From Flavobacteriales bacterium (GTDB lineage Bacteria; Bacteroidota; Bacteroidia; Flavobacteriales_D; Parvicellaceae), in the NCBI GenBank assembly GCA_015488785.1, contig WFNC01000274.1, positions 1 to 19,077 on the forward strand: DNA of 19,077 nt, written 5' to 3'. The notes under the pieces are model-generated. The model made no database searches, was not told where the DNA came from, and saw only the letters and a list, made by a program, of their open reading frames with translations. How positions within the stretch are numbered: the stretch's first letter is position 1; every line of letters starts with the position of its first letter. The translations under genes were made by a program, and so were the position numbers. Shown piece by piece: positions 6,701 through 13,074 of the stretch.

Positions 6701-8044
6701 ATTTCGACTAATGCTGGCGCAGAAGTGCAAAAACCATTGGCTACTGTAGTTATTGGAGGTTTGATAACTGCTACGCTACTCACTTTAGTTGTGCTGCCTG
6801 TTTTGTACTCAATATTTGACAAAAAAATAAAGAAACCAAAATTTAAATTAGGGAACAAAATAGGAGCTTCTATCGTTTTACTTTTATTGTCTAATACAAT
6901 GATGTTTGCTCAAAATAAAATTTCATTAGAAAAAGCAATAGAATTAGCTGTTGAAAATAATAAGTCTTTAAAAGCATCTACAAATCAAATAACAATGAAC
7001 AAGCAATTGGAAGGAACAGCCTTTGATATTGATAAAACAGAAGTTTATTATAATTTTGATCAAAATAATATAGCCCCAAACAATATTCCATTGAATGTTT
7101 GGGGAATAAATCAATCACTCAAATTCCCTACAATTTATGGGGCTCAAAAAAGCGTTTTAGAAACAAACACCAATTTATCGGAACAATCCTACTTGATTAA
7201 TGAAAATATATTAAAAAAAGAAGTTTCTAAAAATTACTTTTCGATTGTATATTGGAATTCATTAATTGAAAATTATACATCATTAGATAGCCTCTATCAA
7301 AAAAATGCGTTGAATGAAATCAAAAAATACAAATTAGGTGAAACGAATAATTTAGAAAAATTGACAGCCATAACCAAACAAAAAGAAATTGAGCTACTAC
7401 TAGAACAAAGTAAGGCTAATTTGAGTCAAGCTTTAACTCGAATTAACATTTTAATTCAAGCTGATACATTTTACAATATAGAAATCAATGAGCCTAAGCT
7501 AATTGATATAGTTTCTTTAGATTCTGTTTCTAACCCCGTATTAAAATACAAGTTATTGGAAGTTAAAAAGTCAGAACAACTGTTAAAAGTAAACAAACAA
7601 CAATTATTACCAGATTTAACGTTAGGAGTTTTTCAAGGGTATAATAATGGATCTTTTCCTAATAAATACTTAGGAATCCAGGCTGGAATAGCCATTCCTT
7701 TATTTTACAAATCGGACAAATCAAAAATCGATGCATCTAAAACAGAAATGTTGATGAAGGATAATCAGTACGAAGATTATATGCATCAGCTAAGTGGGAA
7801 ATATGAGCTATTGTTATCAGAATTAGCAATGAAAAAGTATGAGCTTGAAACCTATGATTTATTTGGAAAAGAATTGGCGAATGAAACGATTATGAACGCA
7901 AAAAAATCCTATCAATCGGGTAACATCGATTTTTCACAGTATGCCTATTTGCTAGATAATGCAATGACAATAAAAACTAATTATATAAAAAATAGATACT
8001 TGTATAACTTAACCGCTTTAGAACTAAACTACTTAATAAAATAA
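3719..8044 (+). CDS. Fused HME-RND heavy-metal efflux pump (CzcA/CusA type) and TolC-like outer-membrane channel
   Basis: This 1441-residue protein joins two parts. Residues 1 to about 1035 are a complete heavy-metal RND transporter: an N-terminal TM followed by the IPIGAVPDITNNQVQV motif, two porter regions, and two blocks of six TMs. The proton-relay signature in TM4 is intact (Asp400, Asp406, Glu413), as is the GAEVQKPLATVVIGG motif near the end. Residues about 1066-1441 are a TolC/CzcC-type outer-membrane factor, slightly short for the family. Between them lies a basic stretch, a hydrophobic run and FAQ, which reads like a signal peptide (about 1038-1065). Porter sequences resemble CzcA more than CusA: Glu677 stands where CusA has a substrate-binding Met. 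I therefore favour divalent metals (Zn, Co, Cd, Ni) over Cu/Ag, with modest confidence. Fusions of this kind occur in Bacteroidota. The adaptor follows after 4 bp. Confidence 0.93.
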   Translation: MIDKIIKFSIKNKLIVLLLTSAMVGFGVYSLLNIPIGAVPDITNNQVQVITTSRNLATQDVEKFLTAPVELEMANLPNVQEIRSVSKFGLSVVTIVFDDEIGTFLPRQLIAEKIKSAEEKIPTGFGSPFMGPVTTGLGEIYQYIIDVDPNYKNEYSITDLRTIQDWIVKRQLSGIPGVVEVNTWGGFLKQYEVSVNPSKLRAMNISITQVFGALEKNNSISGGGYIEKGNESFFIRGEGLVGSIEDIENIVVDNRNGVPIFIKNIAKVGYGAANRFGAITANGQGEKVLGQVMMLKGADPKKVIEAVKTRVDEIQGSLPKGVRINAFLERSELIGKTTFTIAENLILGFLIVLFVVILLLGSFRSGLVVASVIPLCMLFALSLMNIFGVDANLMSLGAIDFGIIIDGAVIIVEFIAFKITAETQAINKLPKEDRAEYIDQITFVGATKMMRSAIFGQIIILIVFIPILSLSGVEGKMFIPMALVFCFALLGAMLMCFTYVPVISSLFLKPTSSKRNLSTRFVTFLENSYQPIIVWALRKKGLILSSAVALLIGIGILFSTMGGEFVPVLDEGDLVIQPVLKTGTSLTKTIETTTEIEKILLKFPEVEQVVSRIGAAEVPTDPMSMEESDVIVKLKPKQTWTTAETKDVLIDKFKEALLEIPGIDYEFTQPIEMRFNELITGVRSDLAIKIFGEDLDVLYKKALEIEKAIQNVAGASDIIVEKVAGLPQMSVKYDRAKIAKYGLNIEDLNNILTMGFAGKTAGNVFEGEKQFDLVVRFENQNRRDLESIKTTSVLLPNGSQLPFSEFAEINYTKGPAKISRDDTKRRIVIGVNVRNRDLESVVKDIQDIIQAQIKFPAGYAVQYGGQFENLRSAKARLTIAVPIALVLIFFLLYFAFNSIKEALMIYSAIPLSAVGGVLFLYMRDLPFSISAGVGFIALFGIAVLNGIVLIEEFKELKEQGIKNLNRRIIIGTKKRLRPVLLTSSAAALGFLPMAISTNAGAEVQKPLATVVIGGLITATLLTLVVLPVLYSIFDKKIKKPKFKLGNKIGASIVLLLLSNTMMFAQNKISLEKAIELAVENNKSLKASTNQITMNKQLEGTAFDIDKTEVYYNFDQNNIAPNNIPLNVWGINQSLKFPTIYGAQKSVLETNTNLSEQSYLINENILKKEVSKNYFSIVYWNSLIENYTSLDSLYQKNALNEIKKYKLGETNNLEKLTAITKQKEIELLLEQSKANLSQALTRINILIQADTFYNIEINEPKLIDIVSLDSVSNPVLKYKLLEVKKSEQLLKVNKQQLLPDLTLGVFQGYNNGSFPNKYLGIQAGIAIPLFYKSDKSKIDASKTEMLMKDNQYEDYMHQLSGKYELLLSELAMKKYELETYDLFGKELANETIMNAKKSYQSGNIDFSQYAYLLDNAMTIKTNYIKNRYLYNLTALELNYLIK
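6830..6913 (+). other. Internal signal-peptide-like junction between pump and channel domains
   Basis: Residues 1038-1065 of the fusion comprise a lysine-rich segment, a hydrophobic core SIVLLLLS (1051-1058), a polar stretch NTMM, and Phe-Ala-Gln with a plausible signal peptidase I site after Ala1064. RND pumps end with their C-terminus in the cytoplasm, so the channel domain must cross the membrane again. This element could provide that and then be cut. No in-frame ATG, GTG or TTG sits at a suitable point before the hydrophobic core, so separate translation of the channel looks unlikely. Confidence 0.6.
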
Positions 8045-8048
8045 TCAA

Positions 8049-9200
8049 ATGAAAAATATTTTAAAATTAATAGCATTCGCAATCATTAGTATTTTGACGT
8101 CTTGTAACGGAGGCGAAAAAGAAGCTCCAACTATACTAATAGATGAAACAAAGCCAAACAACAAGCTAGATTATATAACGGTATCTGAATCTCAATTTAA
8201 ATCTAGTAATATGCAACTGGGAAAAATGAGTCAACAACAATTTTCAGAAGGACTAAAAACCAATGGGAAAATTGGAATTCCGCCAGACAACAGAGCTTCT
8301 GTAAGTGCCTATTTTGGAGGTTATATAAAAATGATATCTTTAATAGAAGGACAAAAAGTAAAAAAAGGACAAACTCTTTTCACGCTTGAAAACCCTGACT
8401 ATATCGATATTCAAAAAAACTATTTAGAATATAAAGATAAGTTAGAATATTTAAGATCAGATTTTGAAAGACAACAAGAATTAGCAAAAGATAACGTGGT
8501 CTCTCAAAAAATATATTTAAAAGCAAAAACAGACTATGAAATAGCCTTGGTAAATTTTGAAGCTTTGAAAAAGAAATTAAAACTAATGAATATTAATTCT
8601 ACAAATCTATCGAGTTCTAATTTACAATCAATAATTAGTGTTGCGTCTCCAATAAATGGCTACGTTACGGCTGTTAACATTTCAAAAGGGATGTTTTTAA
8701 CCCCTTCTGATATCGCAGTAAAAATAGTCAATTTAGATCATATTCATATCGAGTTGAAAATTTACGAACAAGATTTATCCAAAGTAAGCATAGGACAGTC
8801 GGTTAATTTTAAATTACAAAATGACAATACAATTTACAAGGCAAAAGTTCATTTGATTAACAAAGTAATTGATCAAGAGACTAGACAGATAAATATACAT
8901 TGTCACATTGAAGACAAAAAACAAACTAATTTGTTTACTCCTGGAATGTATGTAGAAGCAGAAATAATCACACAGAGTAAAAATGGCAATGCATTATCAG
9001 AAAATGCTATTGTTAATATCGAAGACTCATATTATGCTTTATTACTTATTGAGCAAAAGAACAACGAATATATTTTTGAAAAAACAAAGCTCAACATTGG
9101 TAATCACCAAAATGGAATGGTTGAAATTTTAAATAATAATTTAATTGAAAAGTCACCAACTTTTTTAACGCGAGGAGCATTTAACTTGATTAGTGAATAA
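8049..9200 (+). CDS. Periplasmic adaptor (membrane fusion) lipoprotein of the metal efflux pump, CzcB/CusB type
   Basis: This 383-residue protein starts with a lipoprotein signal peptide: basic N-terminus, hydrophobic core, and lipobox Leu16-Thr17-Ser18-Cys19. It would therefore be lipid-anchored at Cys19. The mature part follows the adaptor order: a first lipoyl half with SAYFGGYIKMISLIEGQKV, an alpha-helical coiled-coil hairpin (about 118-180), the second lipoyl half with ASPINGYVTAVNISKGMFL, and beta-barrel and membrane-proximal domains (about 230-383). It bridges the pump to the channel. The start is 4 bp after the pump stop, so the two are co-transcribed and probably translationally coupled. 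No metal-binding Met cluster like that of E. coli CusB is apparent near the mature N-terminus. Confidence 0.92.
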   Translation: MKNILKLIAFAIISILTSCNGGEKEAPTILIDETKPNNKLDYITVSESQFKSSNMQLGKMSQQQFSEGLKTNGKIGIPPDNRASVSAYFGGYIKMISLIEGQKVKKGQTLFTLENPDYIDIQKNYLEYKDKLEYLRSDFERQQELAKDNVVSQKIYLKAKTDYEIALVNFEALKKKLKLMNINSTNLSSSNLQSIISVASPINGYVTAVNISKGMFLTPSDIAVKIVNLDHIHIELKIYEQDLSKVSIGQSVNFKLQNDNTIYKAKVHLINKVIDQETRQINIHCHIEDKKQTNLFTPGMYVEAEIITQSKNGNALSENAIVNIEDSYYALLLIEQKNNEYIFEKTKLNIGNHQNGMVEILNNNLIEKSPTFLTRGAFNLISE

Positions 9201-9248
9201 GTTATGTTCTAAACAAATAGCTTTACATTTTTTTTATATTTTTAGAAA

Positions 9249-9266
9249 TTTATTCATCCGAATAAA
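9249..9266. terminator. Weak hairpin between convergent genes
   Basis: TTTATTC and GAATAAA form a perfect 7-bp stem with a four-base ATCC loop, in the 142-bp gap between the adaptor gene and the convergent DUF2064 gene. The stem is AT-rich and no good T-run follows on the + strand. On the minus strand A/T-rich sequence follows a few bases later. It could be a weak bidirectional terminator, and nothing better is visible in the gap. Confidence 0.25.
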
Positions 9267-9342
9267 ATATCTATGCTAAAATATTCCAACATTCTTTTTC
9301 ACTCTCTTAATTCGCTCATTTTCAGTTTGGTTAGAACTAATC

Positions 9343-9939
9343 CTACAAAAAATTGCGAAGTTCTCCTAGGTCTTTTTCTTCATCTACATCTGTTAAGGTT
9401 GGTAGTAGAAAATAGGTTTTGTTTTGTTCTTTTATGCATAAAATAGTATCTAACAGTACGTTTTCGGTACTCCAAACCATGTTTTCAAATACGGCTTTGT
9501 TTCGTTCTTTCATTCCTATTAAGTAATATCCGCCGTCTTTTGCGGGGCCTAGAACGTAGTCGAAGTTTGATAAGGATTCGAATGCTTTTTCGATTATAGA
9601 TTCGTTTATTTCGTAACAATCACTGCCTATGACGACTACTTTTTCGGCTCTTTCGCCAAATGACTCTTTAATTCCTGCGTACATTTTATCGCCTAAATCG
9701 CCTGAAGCTTGAAGTCGTTTTTCGAATTTTGAGGACTCAAATTCGTCATTTGAGGCGATAAAATTGGTGTAATATACTTTTCGTAATGCTGAAACTTTTG
9801 CCGAAATTGTGCTTGTATGGTGTAACAATGCTTTGTAAATATAAAGCGCCTTTTCGGCTCCTATAGTTTTGGCTAATCTTGTTTTTACTTTTCCTAATTC
9901 TGTGTTTTTTACAAAAAGTAATAATTGTTTTTCTCCCAT
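9343..9939 (-). CDS. DUF2064 / TIGR04282-family glycosyltransferase-like protein
   Basis: This 198-residue protein matches the DUF2064 family (TIGR04282, named for arsenosugar biosynthesis or rSAM/selenodomain association), which has a nucleotide-sugar transferase (GT-A) type fold. Motifs visible in order: GKVKTRL (16-22), GDLGDKM (80-86), GSDCYE (105-110; the last positions vary in the family), GPAKDGGYYLIG (131-142), WST (156-158) and TDVDEEKDL (183-191). The length is typical. The ATG at 9939 gives the standard short N-terminus leading into LLLFVKN. No radical-SAM ArsS-like gene, arsenic gene or other sugar gene is nearby, so the arsenosugar role is a family label, not something this context supports. 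It is convergent with the metal efflux operon. Upstream is the hairpin region shared with yidC. Confidence 0.85.
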   Translation of the reverse strand: MGEKQLLLFVKNTELGKVKTRLAKTIGAEKALYIYKALLHHTSTISAKVSALRKVYYTNFIASNDEFESSKFEKRLQASGDLGDKMYAGIKESFGERAEKVVVIGSDCYEINESIIEKAFESLSNFDYVLGPAKDGGYYLIGMKERNKAVFENMVWSTENVLLDTILCIKEQNKTYFLLPTLTDVDEEKDLGELRNFL

Positions 9940-9969
9940 TGTATGAACTGTACTAGCTTGTTGTTTTTT

Positions 9970-10112
9970 GCGTTAGGGATAGAAACGTTAGCTTTTTGGT
10001 TGAAACAAATTAGTTAATCTTGCCTAAAAAGAGCGATTTTATGAGCTCCTTTTTGGGTTAGATTGACTTTTGTTTTAACCAAAAACTAGAAGTGTATAGC
10101 CCGTTAAAACGC
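9970..10112. repeat. Long imperfect inverted repeat, REP/MITE-like
   Basis: Positions 9993-10009 and the reverse complement of 10069-10085 match at 16 of 17 bases. Further in, about 10011-10034 pairs with about 10043-10066 with a few mismatches (both contain TAATCT/AATCT and AAAAAG-AGC). The outermost ends begin and end with GCGTT / AACGC, with partial pairing of GGG and ATA between. The whole can fold into one long hairpin with a small loop near 10035-10042. It has no coding capacity. The size and structure suggest a dispersed intergenic element. Confidence 0.5.
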
Positions 10113-10282
10113 CCAAATTAATTTTGACCTTTCTGCGTATTATTTTCTTATTGGTCGCTAAAATTAAATAAAACTTACGGAATATCAGCTATTATATTTC
10201 AAATCGAGGCAAGTTATTGAGCTATTCTCAAATATATTTCATTTTTTTAACAAATTAAGACCTTTATATCTCTACAGATGTT

Positions 10283-10290
10283 TACTTTTG
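10283..10290 (+). promoter_or_regulatory. Candidate -7 promoter element of yidC
   Basis: TACTTTTG fits TAnnTTTG exactly and lies 45 bp before the chosen ATG of yidC, giving a leader of roughly 40 nt. A matching TTTG -33 element is not obvious. Its position also argues against translation from the TTG at 10288, which lies inside this element. Confidence 0.4.
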
Positions 10291-10335
10291 CAAACTGAAA
10301 TAAAAAAGACAAACCGTTTATTAATAATAGAACAA

Positions 10336-12324
10336 ATGGATAAGAATACACTTACTGGATTAATGCTGATTGGAGCTATTTTGCTTGGATTCTCATATTT
10401 TAACACCAAAGAATTGAAAGAACAGCAAGAGGCTGAGATTTCGGAGCATGAATTGGTTAAAGATAGTGCTCAGAAACAGTTGGAAAACATCATGAAACAT
10501 GAAGGACTTGAAGAAAAAAGTGTTTCAAATGAGATTACTGCTTCGTCGCTAATGAATAGTCCAAGTTTTATGCTTTCGGTACCTGAAGATGTAAAAGCAG
10601 ATTCTTTGAAATTGGTTCACTACGCTGATAGTGTTGCGACTTTGAAGCAATTGGTTGCCGAAGAAGCGCAGAAAAATAAAATGGAGGGAGAATATGGCAT
10701 ATTTTATCCATCGGCAGAAGCAAAGCAGGAATATTTTACTTTAGAAAATGATAAATTAATTGTGACGTTGACCAATAAAGGTGGGCGAATTGCGAATGTA
10801 AAATTGAAGAAATATCAATCTTATGATGATTATATGAATTCGGAAGATAGTATTCCTGTTCAATTGTTTGACGAGCAGACATCTAATCAGTCTTTGCAGT
10901 TTTTGAACAATGGGAAGATGATTGATACTAAAAATTTGTTTTTCAAAGGTGAACTTACGACTGTTGAAGACGAACAGATTTTAACTTTTACTGCTCCGAC
11001 AAACGATCCAAATAAGTATTTGCAATATACATACAAAATATTGAAAGGAGATTATGATGTTGATTTTCAAATCAACTATGTGAACTTACAGTCTGATATA
11101 AATTTGGGTGATGTAAAAATGAACTGGGCAATGCAGGGTCTTTCTACAGAAAAACTAACTTCTGACGAAAGACAAATTACTTGTGTAATGTTTCGCCCTT
11201 TTGACGAAAAACGTGATTACATTAGAGAAAGAGGTTCTGACGAAGTTGAACTAGAATCGCCTACAAACTGGATTGCTTACAAGCATAAATTTTTTACTTC
11301 GGCTTTGATTATTGCCGACAAGGACTTGTCTGAAGGAACGTTGGCTCAAACTCAATTGGAGGGAGACAAATACACCATTGCTTACAATGCTGATTTAAAA
11401 TTACCTGCTCGTTCTGTTATTGATTTGAAATTCTTTTTTGGACCAAATGACAATGAATTATTGAGTTCTTTCGACAATGGAATGGACGACATTATAAACC
11501 ACGGTTGGGGAATATTTGGATATGTAAATAAATGGATGATTCGTCCAATTTTTAACGTTATAAACTCTTTAGGATTCAACTTAGGTTTGGTGATTATTTT
11601 GGTGACTTTAATTGTAAAAATTATTATACTTCCATTGACTTACAAGAATTATGTTTCTTCTGCAAAAATGAGGGTTTTGAAACCTGAAGTTGAAGAGATA
11701 AACGAACGAATGAAAGATGCTGACGCGATGAAACGTCAACAAGAAGTCTCGAAGCTCTACTCCCAAACAGGCGTAAATCCCATGGCAGGTTGCGTCCCCA
11801 TGCTGATTCAAATGCCAATTTTGTTAGCGGTATTTAGATTCTTTCCTGCTAGTATTGATTTGAGGCATGCTAAGTTTCTTTGGGCGGAGGATTTATCTTC
11901 TTACGAATCGGTAATGCAATTGCCTTTTACTGTTCCTTTAGGCTATGGAGATCACGTTAGTTTATTTGCTATTTTGATGGCGATATCTACATTGATTTAT
12001 ACTAAAATGAATAGTGGACAAATGGCTCAACCTACTCAACCAGGAATGCCCAACATGAATATTATTATGTACATGATGCCGTTTATGATGTTGTTTTTCT
12101 TTAACTCTTACTCTTCTGGTTTAAGTTTTTACTACTTGTGTGGTAACTTAATGAACATCGGGATTATGTTTGCAATAAAAACATATATGATTGATGAAGA
12201 TAAGATAAAAGCTCAACTGGCAGACAATAAGAAAAAACCACCAAAGAAAAAATCTAAATTCCAACAGAGAATGGATGAAATGGTAAAACAGCAACAAGCG
12301 GACGCTAAGGCTAAGAAAAAATAG
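10336..12324 (+). CDS. yidC: Membrane protein insertase YidC
   Basis: This 662-residue YidC/Oxa1 family protein inserts membrane proteins into the inner membrane, alone or with SecYEG. It has an N-terminal TM (about residues 6-22), a charged linker, a large periplasmic beta-rich P1 domain (about 95-375), and the conserved insertase region with TMs at about 412-435, the segment around CVPMLIQMPILLAVFRFFP, and two more TMs near 540-615. It ends in a very basic tail rich in Lys and Gln, typical of ribosome-binding YidC tails. Lys428 stands where E. coli YidC has its groove Arg366; a basic residue is kept. I chose the ATG at 10336 over the in-frame TTG at 10288, because MDKNTLTGLMLIG is a normal YidC N-terminus and the TTG lies inside a candidate promoter. 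Confidence 0.96.
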   Translation: MDKNTLTGLMLIGAILLGFSYFNTKELKEQQEAEISEHELVKDSAQKQLENIMKHEGLEEKSVSNEITASSLMNSPSFMLSVPEDVKADSLKLVHYADSVATLKQLVAEEAQKNKMEGEYGIFYPSAEAKQEYFTLENDKLIVTLTNKGGRIANVKLKKYQSYDDYMNSEDSIPVQLFDEQTSNQSLQFLNNGKMIDTKNLFFKGELTTVEDEQILTFTAPTNDPNKYLQYTYKILKGDYDVDFQINYVNLQSDINLGDVKMNWAMQGLSTEKLTSDERQITCVMFRPFDEKRDYIRERGSDEVELESPTNWIAYKHKFFTSALIIADKDLSEGTLAQTQLEGDKYTIAYNADLKLPARSVIDLKFFFGPNDNELLSSFDNGMDDIINHGWGIFGYVNKWMIRPIFNVINSLGFNLGLVIILVTLIVKIIILPLTYKNYVSSAKMRVLKPEVEEINERMKDADAMKRQQEVSKLYSQTGVNPMAGCVPMLIQMPILLAVFRFFPASIDLRHAKFLWAEDLSSYESVMQLPFTVPLGYGDHVSLFAILMAISTLIYTKMNSGQMAQPTQPGMPNMNIIMYMMPFMMLFFFNSYSSGLSFYYLCGNLMNIGIMFAIKTYMIDEDKIKAQLADNKKKPPKKKSKFQQRMDEMVKQQQADAKAKKK

Positions 12325-12335
12325 AAGAATACATT

Positions 12336-12374
12336 TTATGTACAATGTACAAAGTATTATGTACAATGTTTTTT
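12336..12374 (+). terminator. Probable terminator of yidC, built on a 13-bp direct repeat
   Basis: CAATGTACA (12343-12351) and TGTACAATG (12360-12368) form a 9-bp stem with one A-A mismatch and an 8-base loop, followed by six T and then GATTTTTT. The same stretch contains a perfect direct repeat, TTATGTACAATGT, at 12336-12348 and 12357-12369, 21 bp apart. The repeat could instead be an operator or a simple duplication. Confidence 0.45.
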
Positions 12375-12412
12375 GATTTTTTGCTAGTTGAATAATACAT
12401 ACTCTTTTTTAG

Positions 12413-13036
12413 ATGAAAACACTTCCAAAACTTCAATTTATAACGCAACCTGTCGCAAAGTATTCTACTTCTGAACTTATTGAACAAGCTTGTTTGGGGG
12501 GAATAAAATTGATTCAATTGCGTTTAAAAAACGTTACTGAAAACGAAATATACCGTGAAGCGAAATTAGGTGCAGAAATTTGTAAAAAACATAAAGCGAC
12601 TTTTATTCTTAATGATTATCTTTCGATTGCTAAGGATTTAGATTTGGATGGTGTTCATTTGGGAAAAACCGACCGCTCTCCTATTTTGGCAAGAGAAATT
12701 TTAGGGAAATCAAAGTTAATTGGTGGAACTGCTAATGAGTATGCTGATATTCTAAATTTAATAAAAGCTAAGGTAAATTACATTGGATTGGGACCTTTTC
12801 GCTTTACTAAGACCAAAGCGGTTTTGAGTCCTACATTGGGATTGGATGGTTATTCGGAAATTATTAAAAAATTAGAAGACTTCAATTGCCCTCCAATATA
12901 TGCTATTGGAGGAATTGAAAACGACGACATAAACCCGATTTTAGAAACAGGTGTTTATGGTATTGCTGTTTCGGGATTAATTGCAAATGCAGATGATGTT
13001 GTAAAGGCATCTAAAGAGATATTAGAATTATTTTAG
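12413..13036 (+). CDS. thiE: Thiamine phosphate synthase
   Basis: This 207-residue TIM-barrel enzyme joins HMP pyrophosphate and the thiazole phosphate to give thiamine phosphate, in the cytoplasm. Family motifs are present: QLRLK (35-39, diphosphate binding), Asn67-Asp68 in LNDY, DGVHLGKTD (79-87), GGTA (104-107), the FTKTK loop (131-135), AIGGI (164-168) and VSG (186-188). The LNDY and GGTA positions differ slightly from the commoner NDR and S-x-H forms. The TKTK loop supports ThiE rather than the thiazole tautomerase TenI. It stands alone, 88 bp after yidC and with no other thi gene in the window, so it may be a second thiE copy or an unlinked one. I see no TPP riboswitch in the short upstream gap. 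The start is the first in-frame ATG. Confidence 0.88.
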   Translation: MKTLPKLQFITQPVAKYSTSELIEQACLGGIKLIQLRLKNVTENEIYREAKLGAEICKKHKATFILNDYLSIAKDLDLDGVHLGKTDRSPILAREILGKSKLIGGTANEYADILNLIKAKVNYIGLGPFRFTKTKAVLSPTLGLDGYSEIIKKLEDFNCPPIYAIGGIENDDINPILETGVYGIAVSGLIANADDVVKASKEILELF

Positions 13037-13074
13037 TTTACTTTCTATCTCTATTTTCAAATATTCGAAATGCT

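Larger units (their letters stand above)
9940..10335. other. 396-bp intergenic region between divergent genes, with a long hairpin
   Basis: It separates the DUF2064 gene (minus) from yidC (plus). About 140 bases of it are an imperfect palindrome (9970-10112). The part from about 10115 to 10280 is plain AT-rich sequence in which I see no gene or clear motif. The last 55 bases hold a candidate yidC promoter element and the leader. Confidence 0.55.

Noticed and set aside
6433..6858. 141-residue antisense frame inside the pump gene, and similar antisense frames at 4207-4512, 4660-4932 and 4987-5274
   Set aside because: These are shadows of the well-supported pump gene and lack any recognisable domain.
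10288..10335. Upstream TTG start that would extend YidC by 16 residues
   Set aside because: The TTG lies inside a TAnnTTTG promoter-like element, the added residues are polar and precede the normal YidC N-terminus, and a good ATG is at 10336.
11608..11818. Overlapping antisense frames inside yidC
   Set aside because: Two frames overlap each other and a highly conserved gene; low-complexity products with no family features.
12325..12412. TPP riboswitch ahead of thiE
   Set aside because: The gap is 88 bp, taken up by the repeat/terminator, and none of the conserved thi-box sequence (CUGAGA) is present.
13037..13074. Shared terminator between thiE and the helicase gene
   Set aside because: Only a 4-bp TTTC/GAAA pairing is visible in 38 bp, too weak to call.
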